Below, in pieces: positions 53,090 through 64,000 of a stretch of 64,000 bases of DNA. Source of the stretch: Trichosporon coremiiforme. Lineage: Eukaryota; Basidiomycota; Tremellomycetes; Trichosporonales; Trichosporonaceae. The notes below the pieces were generated by a model. The model made no database searches and was not told the origin of the DNA. It was given only the letters and a program-made list of their open reading frames with translations. Position numbers and translations under genes: made by a program. Location: NCBI GenBank assembly GCA_039545355.1, contig BCJJ01000005.1, positions 1,115,008 through 1,179,007 on the forward strand. The letters run 5' to 3'. Positions within the stretch are counted from its first letter, which is position 1. Every line of letters begins with the position of its first letter.

Positions 53090-54952
53090 ATGGTCGAACC
53101 GATATCGGACCGCCTGCAGCGTCTCGACCTCTCGGACCCTAAGGCGTCGCTTGCCGAGGGCACGGAGGGAACGCCCGGAACGCCTGGCACGCCAGCGAGC
53201 GGCAGCGGCTCTGCGACGCCGAGCGAGATCGACACGAGCGAGCTCAACTCGCGCTCAATATCTGGTGTGCCTACGCCAGCGCCGGCTGCAGCAGTTCCTG
53301 ACGATGAGCTTGAGCGATTCCGTCGAGAATGGAAGGAGGAGGTCGCTGCGAAGCGGCCTGGGGCCGTCGACGTCGGTCCGGTCAAGTGGACCACTGCACC
53401 CGCTCCGGCTACAGAGGACAAGGGGAAAGGCAAAGCGCTCATCTCCTCAGTCGAGTGCGAAGTGCCAGCCCCGACCTCGCCGGTAAAGATCAATCGAGTG
53501 ATCTCGCCGGAGCAGTCTCGGTCGCCTGAACGCCGTCCCGCGCCTGTTTCGCCAAAGAAGGTCACCGGCATCGGTCTGCCTGCCCGTTTGGCGGGACAGG
53601 GGTTGGAGGCAACGCCGGCACCCGCCTCAACGTCGGGGGCTAAGATCCCCTTCCGTGCTCCGCGGGTGCGGCGCAACCCCCTTGCCGCGGTCGAGGTATA
53701 CACGCAAGCAGTCGAGGCGGAGCAGCAGGGCCGCCTGAACGACGCGCTCAAGCTGTACCGACAGGCGTTCAAGATGGACGACAACGTCGACAGGGCGTAT
53801 CAGCGCGAGGCCCGCGCCAGGGCCGAAGCCGAGGCGAACACGGCCGCAGCGGCCGAGGAGGAGGGCGCAACTAGCGCGGACATTGTCGACCCGCGCGGCC
53901 CCAGCGAGCAGGAATATGAGTTTACGAGACACATCCAGCTCGAGGCGGACTATGCTCGACCGCTGGCTCCGACCTCTCGCCTCACTGCCTTGATTGACAA
54001 GTACGCTCAGGTAAAGGGAGTGAACCCCGCCACTGGGGAGAAATGGGAGCACTCTCGGCTTGAGGAGTTCGCCCCCCTGGATACCGGGCTGCCGTTACCT
54101 ATCGCGAACCTGCCGGCCGAGATCCTTGACCGAATCTTCCGGCACCTCGACGTCGGTGCCGTCGAGCGTTTCGGCAGCACGTGCTGGCGCGCGAGGTTCT
54201 TGACCGAACACACTAGCCTGTGGCATCATCTCGTCAAGGCGGTGTACCGGCCGCCGATGCTGCGCGACGTCACCGTGCCCCAGCTGATCCACAAGCACCG
54301 CGGCGAGTGGCGCTCCGTGTTCGTCGAGGAGGAGCGCCTTCGCATGGATGGCGTCTACATCGCTGTGTGCCATTACATCCGTCCCGGTGCTGGTGAGGAG
54401 TGGGTCGCGATCACGCACATGAGTGAGTTATTTTGTGTGGAAAGAAACTGACCCGCAGTTACGTACCACCGCTTCCTCCGCTTCTATCCCAATGGAACCG
54501 TATTGTCGTTCCTCACGACTGACCATCCCTCGGACATCGTGCCGATGCTCAAGCCGAGTCTTCGCGCTAAGGGGCTGCATATCGGCCGCTGGCGCCTGGT
54601 CCGCATGGACGAGGACGAAGACGAGCCGGGGACGGCACAGGTGCCGTCTAGTCCCAAGAAGGCGACGACGAATGGCAGCACGAGCACTGTCAAACCGACT
54701 AGCCCTGTCAAAACTACGCATAACCCGCCGCAAAAGAAGCGGAAACACCCCAAGATCGTCATCACCGAGCTCCTCGAGCCTGGAGAGAACACGCCCAAGT
54801 ACGAGTTCGAGATGGAACTCACTCTCAAGGAGACGCAGCGCGGTCGATGGAACAAGCTCGACCTCGACCACTACGCCAGCATCAACCTTGCCACTGGTGA
54901 GGCGCTCGGCCTCAGCTTAAAGCACCAAAAGCCGTTCTACTTCTCCAAGTGA
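53090..54952 (+). CDS. F-box protein of the Hrt3/Pof7/FBXO9 family
   Basis: Two exons, 53090-54422 and 54459-54952, give 608 residues; the intron is 36 nt. The N-terminal 220 residues are disordered (TEGTPGTPGTPASGSGSATP). A TPR-like helix pair follows (AVEVYTQAVEAEQQGRLNDA, LKLYRQAFKMDDNVDRAYQ), then the F-box (LPAEILDRIFRHLDVGAVER). The family C-terminal domain follows: YHRFLRFYPNGTVLSFLTT, IGRWRLVRMDED, then KYEFEMELTLKETQRGRWNK. This order is that of FBXO9 and its fungal homologues Hrt3 and Pof7, substrate receptors of SCF ubiquitin ligases. The start was placed at 53090 because it has a CACCATGG context; an ATG 20 codons upstream is possible. Confidence 0.9.
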
Positions 54953-55102
54953 GTTTCCTTGACCACTGTCCAAACTGATGGCCCAGAGTCCGATCATATC
55001 ATCCTGCACTCTAACATAGCACAACAGTATCCTTGCATATGCATTCCTCAGCATGGAACCATTGCACATGAGAGAGGAACCCGTTACGTACTAACTTCAG
55101 CT

Positions 55103-58100
55103 TTAGCGCTTCAGTCGCGGACGTTTCGCAGGAGCAGCACGCGCTTCAGTATGGAAGAAGGATTCTGGATCGTTAGCAAGGCTGATTCCTCCCCCGCCGC
55201 CACCGCCGTTACGGGTAGCCAGCCTCACCTGTTTCTTGACTGCTCCGTCGTTCTCGAGGCGTGCTTTCCGGGCTGCGGCGCTGAGAGAGCTCGTGGAGCG
55301 CTGGGACGGTTGAGGGCCCTTGGGACTCTTGCTCTTCACCTTGCGGCGCTTCCTTGCCGTCAATCGATCAGCTCCTCCCCGCTGCTGTTACTGCTGCTTT
55401 CTAATTCGTCGACCTCTTTCTCTGACTCGACGGTGGGCGGGCAGTGCTTCCAGTGGCCCTTGCGGGTCGTTGTCTTCGCAGGAGGAGGGTGATCGTCTTC
55501 CGGTGAACTTCGGGGCCGAGTCTCGCGGACCTCCGTCGCTGCGATCGGTGCGTGCTGCTCAGGTCCGTTTGCGGCATGTTGTCGTCGACGCTTCCATTAG
55601 CTTAGGCTCTGCAAATGTCACTCACCAGCTCTTTTTCAGTTGGGAACATGTGACGGGGGACTCGAGGTTTGTATTCGAACGTCGTCGTGAGACCTGCCTT
55701 CTCCTCGACTGCATGTCAGCATCGCTTAAGTATGCCTACGCACTTCCGGCAATGGCGATGACAGACTCGGTGGGTGAGCACAGCTTGACGTTCACGATCA
55801 TCTCATTATCATCATCAGCCAGATCCTCCGTACTTAAGTCAGCAGTCCGATCATCGACTGGGCTCACTCAATGCGGCGCAGATCAACGAAGCGATTGTTG
55901 TCAGATGTGACGAACAAAATGCTGAACTGGTACGAGTCCTTCGTCCGATACTTATTCTTGCTCTTACGGCCACGTTTGCTTGCACCGGTTTTGGTTGTCT
56001 TCTTAGCTGCGGCAGAGTTGTATATGCCTCTGCACAAGACAGTGACCCTTAGCCGCACCGTTGGCAATCCATCCTTCTCCTTTCGAATCGCAGGGTCCGG
56101 ATTGTCGCGCTCTTCGCCATTGTCCAGACTGTGGCATCAGTGACGCAGTTATCACAGCAACTTACCCTATAGTCAGATAGAACCTTGGCAGTTGTTTGGC
56201 TTGACTCAAAACCTCAAATCCGAAAGGAGTCTGGCGGTTGAGCCACATCTCCAGCCGGCTGGCATCGAGAGCGAGCAGCTTGTCCCAGCCTGCCAGTTAG
56301 TTCAATTCTCCCCGCGTAACTGACTTGTAATTCCGTTCGCATCCAGCACCGAGATGGACTTTGGGCCAATCTGATCAATCTGGCGGAAGATGGTCGCAGA
56401 GTCTTCCCAAGCCAGGCCGTTGACCGTTCGCACCAGCTCGAGAGCCGCGCGACTAGCTCCGCCGTACTCCTTCTCCGTCGCCACAAGAAGGATGGCTTTC
56501 GCAATGCGTGGGGCTGAGTTGTAGATCGCAAGTTGCGCCTGCATTGATGGGCCGTTCTCCGTCTTTGTGGCGAACTTGTCAAGGCTGACATTGCCGAAGA
56601 TGACCTGCAGATGGAGGAAGACCTTGTCCGCGTACGTCTTGACGCTCTCGGCGAGCCGGAAGCGGATATCATCACTGGCACGGAGCTTGTTCAGCATGCC
56701 CTTTTCGCCTTGACGAATGCGAATCGACGAGAACCTGAACCAAGTTAGACGCCAGCCGCATAGGTAACTCACTCTTCGGACCCTGCAAGAATCTCCAACA
56801 GCGATCTGAGGTCCGCATTGCGCTCCATGGTCATGATATTGCACATCTGCAAGTTGTCAGATGAGCAAGAAAGATCATCAGCATACTGTGTCGTAGGAGA
56901 TGAAGTTGTGCGCCATGATCTTACCCATGGGGGTCAGGCGTAGCACCTTCTGCTGTGAACAGCTGATGAAGTCATGGTCATCTTCCTCATTCGAAACAAG
57001 ACCTTGGCTTTCGAGGTTCTCCAGTGCTTTCTTGTCCGTCAGCTAGTATAACAACCGTACCTCACTCCGACATAGGATTCCAATGTCTCATCCCACGTCC
57101 GAGACTGGTCTTTGGTCACTTTGTTGACGTAGTGTCTCGGGTTCTGCTGAATGCGAATGTACAAAAACGAACTGCTGTCAGCATAAGGCTGGGAGTTACC
57201 ACGGGCGTACCGTTTCAGCCAGTCTTGAGCTTCTCTCAAAGATGTGATAGTCTTCAGACCTATCTCGCTGTTGATGTCTGACCTGTCAGCTCACTGGGAG
57301 CAATCTCGGTCTGTGCCTTACGCTCGGTGAGGTTCTCGTGCAAGCAGCTTTCCAACACCATGCGCGATTCGAGCATCTGCTGGTACCTTGAGACCTGAGC
57401 GCGCTCACACATGACGACGACCGTGCCGGACGTGTCATACTGCGGGCGCCCAGCGCGGCCCATCATTTGCTGTTGTCAGTTGGATGTTGCTGCTATCCGC
57501 AACTCACCTGCATGTCGATGTCTGAATATTCTCGGAAACCTTGCCCGTTCCACATGAAAGTGCCTTTGATCACCACGAGGTGTGCCGGAAGGTTCACTCC
57601 CACAGCCAATGTTGACGTTGCTACGAGCAGGTGGAGTCTCGAGCTCTTGAAGGCTTGCTCGACCTCACGGCGATCCAGATGGTCCAACCCGGCGTGGTGG
57701 ATACCGATCCCATGCTTCGTCAGAGCCTGGATGCTATCATCCTTCAAGTTGATGCGTTCGCTCTAGTCAGCTCGGTCACATGGTGTGACGTACTTCTTCC
57801 GGTGGTCCCATGGTAGAGTTTGGCCCGAGTTGAGAGCTTCCTCGTACTGCTTAGCTATTTTTGAGGCAGTCGCTTGGCATCCCTTGCGAGTGGCACAGAA
57901 CACGAGAATGGGTCGTCGTTCGCCATATCGTGTCAGGATCGGGAACAGTTCCTTGTCCAACCTAGAGTCGAGAGCGAACTTGTTGCTGTTGCCGCAGTCG
58001 TAGCCAATCGTCACCTTCTTGAGAGGTACTGGCCGCATCTCCTCGCCGAACTTTGCGTCAGCTAGACACGACTTGGGGGGGATACCTTGAACACGCGAGC

Positions 58101-59925
58101 TTTTGGCATGTGAGCAACAGGGTTGTTGCTGAGGTCTGAGGAGGAAGGGGTGCTAGAGCTGCCGATCCAGCGCGCGATGTCGTCAATATTGGGCACCGTG
58201 GCAGAGACCGCCACAAAGCGGACGGCGTCACCACGACTCTTGGTCCTCGACACCACCACCTCCAATGTGGCACCACGGGGAGCTTCATGCAGAGTGTGGA
58301 CTTCATCGATCATCACGAGTTGCAGTCGGTTCAGGATGCGATTCATTGAAGTTCTTCGCGTAACGGAGTCCCACTTTTCTGGCTGTCCGTTAGTTCAGAA
58401 TCTTTGCAGTAGGCGAACAGTTGTAACCACCAAATCGACTGTGCGCACACGGTTGTACAGTGCGGAGAAGCCCGTATCACCAGTGAACTCGAGACCTTTC
58501 AATGAGCTCAAAGCAGACCTGGGCACAGCGTACAAGTAATTTCCATGGCACCCAACCTGGAAGCCCAATCGTTTGCTCGTTCAGCGCAGAGCGCTTTCGT
58601 CGGGGCCATGTATATGGCCAGTGGCCGTTCAGAACAAAGAAGGGAGCGCATCCGAAGAAACGCGAGCTCGAAGACCGTGGTCTTTCCTGATCCAGTCGGT
58701 GCTAACGGTCAGGTATGACAAACGCAACCAGCACCTACCAGACACAACGAAATTCTCGTCAGAACGATAAGCGGCCTCGAACACCGCGCTCTGCATCTTG
58801 TTGAAGTGCTGGAATGAGAACAACTGGGTCTCCTCGTGCGAATCTGTGGTCAGGTTCATGCTCGTGACCGCCACACCTACCAAGTTCAGATACAGGAACC
58901 AAGCCGCTCGTGTCTGCGGGCTTTGGAGTCTGAGTTGGCTGGTTGTACTGCCTGTTGGCGAACGCTTTGCGAGGCGTAGGTGTCAGTAAAAGGGGATTGG
59001 CGGTGGCGTTTGACCGCATTTGAAATCCAGAACCCGGTCGCTTGGGGAAGGTCACCGAACTCGAGGTGTTGCTAACGCGCGACGAGCTTCGCAGCTGGCC
59101 GAGCTGCTGTGTTTGGGGTGCTTGAGAGCTGTCGGGGAAGTACGGTGACCGCGTGATGGTCCGTTCAGGAGCATGTCCGGTAGCTGGTATCGGAGCAGGG
59201 CGTGAGTGCCGCTCAAGGGAAAACCTACTCTGTATCCGGTCGAGATCCACTTCAGCCATGGCCGACTCGAACCACTGGTCGTCCGCCGCGTACTCGTCTT
59301 CAGACTCTGGCTCCTGCCGGAACTGAGCCAGCGCTGAATCAGTTGCGGGCAGTTGCTGGGCCCGCTCGAAGAACGGATCGTCCGCAGCCCTCGCCTCTTC
59401 GATTGGCGGCGAGGGGATCCGAGACTGAGATGCTAGATCTGGCTCAAAGAGCAGCCTCTGTCCCTTATCATATCCGTCATGGGCGCTGGAAGACTCGGCG
59501 GCGTATTGCTCATAGCGGCCGATGTTGGACGACCGCTGATGCACCGGCGTTGCGGGCACTTGTCCTGGATGGGCTGCAAAGTTGGAGAACATAATGAGTG
59601 CTGGTGGATACCTGTCTTGGTCAGGATCGTAGAAGTTGATCTGGCGGCGAGAAGGCGGAGAGCTGGACAGAGGAGGTGTGACGTGAGAAGGACGATGGAA
59701 GGGGTTGATGAGCCCGCGTCGCTGAATAGTTGGCCGCGAGATGTCGTCAACAACACGAGGCCTGACAGACGGAGTTGGCAAAGCACTGTTTCCCAACAGG
59801 AGACTGCTGAATCTGGATGGGTCAAAGCGAGACTCGTTGAAGCTCCTAGATGCTGGACCTTGACGACTCGTGGGCCCGTCGCCTCCATTGCGCAGGCGCC
59901 GGATGAGATCCTCGCTGAGGCCCAT
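55103..59925 (-). CDS. HFM1: HFM1/MER3 meiotic DNA helicase
   Basis: A gene of about 15 exons. The N-terminal 370 residues (from 59925) are disordered and Ser/Pro/Arg-rich. The Ski2-like helicase core follows: FSFQHFNKMQSAVFEAAYRS, APTGSGKTTVFELA (Walker A, across an intron), MIDEVHTLHEAPRGATLEVV (DEVH box), RFVAVSATVPNIDD, HHAGLDHLDRREVEQAF, ATSTLAVGVNLPAH and GRAGRPQYD (motif VI). A winged-helix region and a Sec63-like ratchet domain (KTYADKVFLHLQVIFGNV, then QIDQIGPKSISVLDANGI) follow. This matches Hfm1/Mer3, which promotes crossovers by unwinding recombination intermediates. The C-terminus is uncertain: one frame stops at 55360, while a basic stretch (RKRRKVKSKSPKGP) ending at 55103 may be joined by a very short intron near 55390. 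Confidence 0.88.
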
Positions 59926-60238
59926 GACGAGGCGTGTTGGAACTGGATGGGTCGATTGTGAGCTGAACCTTGATGCGAAGAAAGCTAGGGAGAGTTAGAA
60001 GAAGGTCAGGTGAAGGAAGACGAGTGAGAAAAAGGAAGTCAGGCGTTCACAGCAGTTGTAGCGTGGCAAGAGGCGAGGAAGACACGGCGACGTCCGGAGG
60101 AAGGCGCAACGAGGGAAGACACCAAACATCGGGTTGGCGAAGTCAGCAGTCCAGTCAACTGTGGCGTGAATACGCGCAGCCAGCGCGAGCTGCGCGCCGA
60201 TCATTCCAGGAGACTTGTTCATCTAATACATGCGATAT
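59926..60238. other. Short intergenic region
   Basis: Upstream of HFM1 and downstream of the oxidoreductase. Purine-rich on the plus strand at 59970-60080. No gene seen. Confidence 0.5.
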
Positions 60239-61667
60239 TTACTGGGGAGTGACCTCGAAGACGATCTGCTGGTTAGCTTACGTGGCAAAAAAGGTCAACC
60301 CAGCTTTCGAACCCACCTTGCCCGAGTTCTTGTTCTCCTGCATTTCCTTCTGAGCCTTCTGAACCTCGTTCCAGGGGAACACCTCGTGGACGGCGATGAC
60401 CATCTTTCCGTCGTAGATCTTGGGAAGCGCGTTCTTCTCGAACTGACCGAGAAGGTTGGACTGGTATTCGAGGTCGCGGGAGCGGAGCGTCGAGCCCTTG
60501 AGGGTGAGGCGCTTGTAGAGGACTGGGCCGAAGTTGGCCTTGTCGAAGACGGGTCCCGAGAGGAAGGCGAGGTAGACGACGGTGCCATCGCGGTTCAGCG
60601 CCTCAATGTTCTGGTTGAAGTAGTTCTTGCCGACAAAGTCGATGACGAGGTCGACACCAGCGTTGTCCTCCTTGATGACCTCGGCGAAGTTCTGCGTGCG
60701 GTAGTTGATGGCCGTGAAGCGCTTGTCGCCCTTGGCAATCTCGTCGGTCAGGAACTTGACCTTCTCGTCGGTTCCGCAGGTCGCGTAGACCTTGGTGGCG
60801 TCGCCGACCTGGACTAGATTTGTCAGACAAGCGGACTGCGCAATGAGACATACGAGCAAGCTGGATAGCAGCGACTCCGACACCGGAAGCACCAGCGTGA
60901 ACGAGGACGTTAGCGCCCTTCTTCATGTTGCCCTCGAGGAAAAGGGCCTGGTAAGCTGTTTGACGTCAGTACCGCTGGTCGCGTTCTTGTTGCTCACCGG
61001 TGAGCCAGTTCTCGGGAATGGCTGCAGCCTGAACCCAGGAGAGGTTCTCAGGCTTGGGGAGACACATCCGCTCATTGGCGCAGATGTACTGAGCGTAGGC
61101 ACCCTGGACGTCAGCTCAAGCGGGGTTACAAGGAGCTTGCGTTAGCACATCAGCACTTACACCGTAGGTGAGACCGAAGACGGTGTCGCCGAGCTTGTAC
61201 TTCGTGGCCTTGTCTCCGAGCTTGGTGACGGTTCCAGAGAACTCAACACCAAGAATGGTCTTCGAGGCCTGAGGAGGCAGGGGGTACCTGCCCTCACGCT
61301 GAACAATGTCCATGCGGTTAAGACCGAAAGCCTGTGTACGTCAGCACACAAAGCTCGCTCCACTGCTGTCCGCTGTTCAGTGCTGTCTCACCCTGATCTC
61401 AATCTGGATCTCGCCCTCCTTGGGCTGAGGAACGGGCTCCTCTCCCATGTAGAGGTTCTCGACGGGGCCCTTTCCGTCCTTGATCAGGATACACTTCATG
61501 TTTCCGTCAGCCATGATGCGCGGTGTGGTAGCGAAAGTTCGTTGGGGCTGGGTGAAGGCGCGGGTAGCGAGAGCAGCAGAGACAGGAGAGTAACGGGTAG
61601 CCTGGGGAGCGATGCGGGTGCGAGCAAGGGTGCGTGCAGTGGCGCTGACGAGTGCTCTGACAGACAT
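60239..61667 (-). CDS. Quinone oxidoreductase-like MDR protein, probably mitochondrial
   Basis: Six exons on the complement (60239-60265, 60317-60813, 60854-60955, 60998-61103, 61161-61331, 61392-61667) give 392 residues. The first 50 residues are rich in Arg, Ser, Thr and Ala without acids (MSVRALVSATARTLARTRIA) and end in RTFATTPR, a likely presequence with cleavage site. The medium-chain reductase fold follows: MKCILIKDGKGPVENL, AFGLNRMDIVQREGRYPLP, GVEFSGTVTKLG, the NAD(P)H motif AGASGVGVAAIQLA, then VDLVIDFVGKNYFNQNIEAL and the short last exon IVFEVTPQ. The DIVQREGRYP segment and the absence of zinc ligands place it with PIG3/TP53I3-type quinone oxidoreductases. A second Met (MADGNMK) just after the presequence could start a cytosolic form. 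Confidence 0.85.
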
Positions 61668-64000
61668 TGTATGCGTGAGAGATGTTACCACCGACACCGC
61701 TGTATCTTGGTTTATCCTTGTCGCCCTCCACCTAATGACGGAATCTTGGGGCATTGTTCCGAAGAGACGGCAGAGCGGCGGAGAGAAAGCCGAACTCCGG
61801 TACTTCAGTCCGGGTTCCAGAAGCCGCGTATAGAACGGCTGCTCCTATGTCAGATGTTCGAATGAGGCGTGCATGCTCTTGTGTGTCGTGTGCATGCATG
61901 TTGGTCGGTCGTAAATAGTTAGAATGTCATGTTGTTGAGATTAGGATAAATCGCTTGGAGGCGTGAGGCAGATCGAGGATCTTATCTGGGCAGGGCCCCT
62001 TGGGGCAGGTTGGGGCTCGAGTGAGGAGAACAAGAGATATAGACAAGAGAGTAACACTGGTCACTGGACTAGGTAACGAGTGCCAAGAACATGTAGGCCC
62101 AGAAATCGGATGGGCCATACGTTTCCAGATCACGAGACCGATCCATTGGATGTGGAATGTGCGGCGTGCCGCGATCAGTGAGATGATTGTGAGATCCCAT
62201 GGGCCGCACCCAAGTTCGCTAGAAGCAGCCAGCCCAATATGTTCATGTACCAGCCAGACCGATTCATGATGTAGTGCGTACGTCGAGTAGCATGCATGTA
62301 GTGTCTATGCGTTCTTGGCCCTTGATCGCTTTGGGCGTGTTGGGCGCACCTGGACAGGAAGAAAATTCTGCACGTACTGATCGGGTATCCGACTAGGACC
62401 GATGCGAGCATGTGAAAGGGCGCCCAGCATGGATAGCATGGTGAGAGGATGGGGAGGTCTTTGGGTGGTGACTGAATTGTCGTGAAGATCCGGAGAGCCA
62501 TGGTCGTTACTCGGCCAAGAGTAACGAGAGCTTGGCACTCAGCGAATCGTATTGTGCATCGCCTACCCGGTGATGGACCGCATCCGATACCGGATGTTGA
62601 GTAACCTGGGCAGCCTGCTCGGCTTGTGCAAGGGGTGTCGGCGGTGACAGGACGGGGCGGTGACAGGAGGGGTACGGGGGTGTAAGGAAAACGCCCTCGG
62701 CGCGCGGGGCCCTCTCGTCTCTCCACTTTACCCGCGGGCCGCGAGATGGCCGGCTGACATCTGACTACTGGCTCTCGCGCGTGCAAAGGAATGCGGCGCG
62801 CGCGGCGCACGGAGACGCCGAATCGTTGTGCGTCGTAATGAGCCAATATGTCAGCATCGCCGGCTGCGCGGTCGAGTGATCGATGAAAAGTGCGACAAGC
62901 TCCTGTCACCCTGGCCGGCTTGCATGACTTGCCTGCCTGGGCTGGCCAAGTTGCGTAGCATCGTCAGCGCATCAACGTGCATTCATGCACACATGAAGAC
63001 GCAGGCATGTCGGCACTGATAGATTTTTAGTCACCATTCTTACCCGTACGGACACCCGTGTGTGCCCCGGAAAACTGCTGAAGCCAGTGCCCAGTACGCG
63101 GAACCGAGCTATGGGCGCAACGCGCGACACTCGTGGATCTCGGCCCCAGCTCGAGAACTGCACAAGACGGTCCGACGATACCGATCACCGCAGCATTCTG
63201 CACACTAGCCAGAATCAAACCAAGACAAGGATCCAAGACATCGCAAGCCATTGTCTGGGTGCCTGGACTGCAGCCGCGGGGGCGCCGGGGCGTGGCCGTC
63301 CATTTGATCCATTCAGTCTCTGCGTCTTGGAGTGCATTCAGTGCGGCGACCTGCAGGTGACACTGGCCACGCTGCCAGCCCACGGCTATCTACTTCGCGC
63401 TCGCTGGACGGCGGCGCACGACGCTGAGTGCACAGAGCTAGTGCAGCAAGGAGGAGAAAATTTCGCTATGGAGAACACTGCACTCGAAGGCAAAGGACGC
63501 CAGGCCCGCAAGGACCGGCCCAGGTACCAGGAAATATAGTCGAGAAGCTTTAGCGCGTCCTCATGGAAAGAGGGCAAGGAGACAAGGCGGTCGACAGACA
63601 GAGCCTGCAACAGGCACGGCAGTCTAGTGGCAGAAGCGGCAAAAGCAGCAAGTACGGCCCGTGGCCACCGTCGAACCCTGACTTCTGGGGAGACGCCCGA
63701 GTTCCTGACAGCCTAGGCATCCTGGGCGTCCTAGGCTAGGGCGAGTACAACAAGTCCCTGCGCGTGTGTGTATGCGGGCCTAGAGGTCTGGGTGGGTTGC
63801 GATGGGCTGCGATGGGCTGCGATGGGCTGCGATGGACTGGGACTTCTAGGTTTGGCGCGCGTTGCGTTGCCGATTGTCATGGATCGAAATGGGAAGCAGC
63901 CTAATCCCGGTATCGTACCGGTCCGGTCGGTACCAGCGTGCAATCGTGCCAACCTTCCAGCGCATCAGTGTCCAAGCCGCGAGGCCACGCCGTCTGCCCT
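61668..64000. other. Gene-free end of window
   Basis: About 2.3 kb in which I find no gene. Open frames such as 62175-62909 (minus) and 63060-63539 (plus) have random composition, no recognisable motif and no splice partners. The first 200 bases are the probable promoter of the oxidoreductase gene. Confidence 0.45.
63796..63838. repeat. Tandem repeat of 10-bp unit GATGGGCTGC
   Basis: About four consecutive copies of gatgggctgc, the last with one change (gatggactgg). Simple tandem repeat in noncoding DNA. Confidence 0.85.

Noticed and set aside
55320..55910. 196-codon plus-strand frame over the HFM1 3' region
   Set aside because: Antisense to the HFM1 tail and Sec63-like exons, with no recognisable features.
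62175..62909. 244-codon minus-strand frame near the window end
   Set aside because: Composition is random (many Cys, His, Arg, Pro scattered), with no domain-like blocks or splice logic.
1..64000. tRNA, rRNA, CRISPR arrays, transposons or viral genes
   Set aside because: By eye I found no cloverleaf with A and B boxes, no rRNA signature, no spaced repeat array, no terminal repeats, transposase or reverse transcriptase motifs. A tRNAscan or repeat search could still find small or degraded elements.

Overview
This window looks like nuclear DNA from a GC-rich basidiomycete yeast, most likely a tremellomycete of the Trichosporonales type. The reasons are the gene content, the gene order without operons, genes on both strands, and very many short spliceosomal introns (mostly 32-50 nt, gtgagt/gtaagt donors, ctgac or ctaac branch sites about 10-15 nt before a cag acceptor). 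The placement is an inference from style and gene families, not from a marker gene. Most splice sites given here were chosen by matching phase and family conservation, so individual boundaries may be off by a few bases.

Layout. 1-7 kb: the 3' part of GCN1 and, convergent to it, a Sos7-type kinetochore gene. 7-8.5 kb: mostly gene-free, with a possible eroded relic. 8.6-11.5 kb: an MFS drug/polyamine-type transporter and the ER SNARE USE1. 12.4-21.9 kb: a cluster of at least seven copies of an unrecognised small family. Each copy has an N-terminal six-cysteine domain (C..CC..C..C..C), usually without a signal peptide, then a Ser/Thr/Ala-rich linker, and ends in a basic-plus-hydrophobic C-terminal tail. 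Four copies look intact or nearly so; others carry frame breaks. Five have a TATA box 65-86 bp upstream of the ATG. This is the most novel part of the window. 22.4-24.4 kb: a ferric reductase pseudogene with a frame break and a missing NADPH-binding segment. 25-27.8 kb: a membrane protein with many furin/EGF-like cysteine repeats.

28.2-61.7 kb is a dense housekeeping stretch: an LRR protein, a METTL14/Kar4-type m6A subunit, a flavocytochrome b2 (L-lactate dehydrogenase), a large disordered protein whose start codon is split by an intron, the Mis12-complex subunit NNF1, the Golgi tether USO1/p115, another disordered protein, a MAPEG protein, mitochondrial ribosomal protein mL40, Mediator MED10, an Hrt3/Pof7/FBXO9 F-box protein, the meiotic helicase HFM1/MER3, and a mitochondrial quinone-oxidoreductase-like MDR protein. 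61.7-64 kb holds no gene I can support, only a short tandem repeat.

Functional links within the window are loose, as is usual for fungi. There are two kinetochore genes (Sos7-like, NNF1), two secretory-pathway tethering/fusion genes (USE1, USO1), two translation-related genes (GCN1, mL40) and two meiosis-linked regulators (HFM1 and the METTL14/Kar4 homologue). They are not adjacent to their partners, and I infer no co-regulation except for the cysteine-rich cluster, whose promoters look alike.
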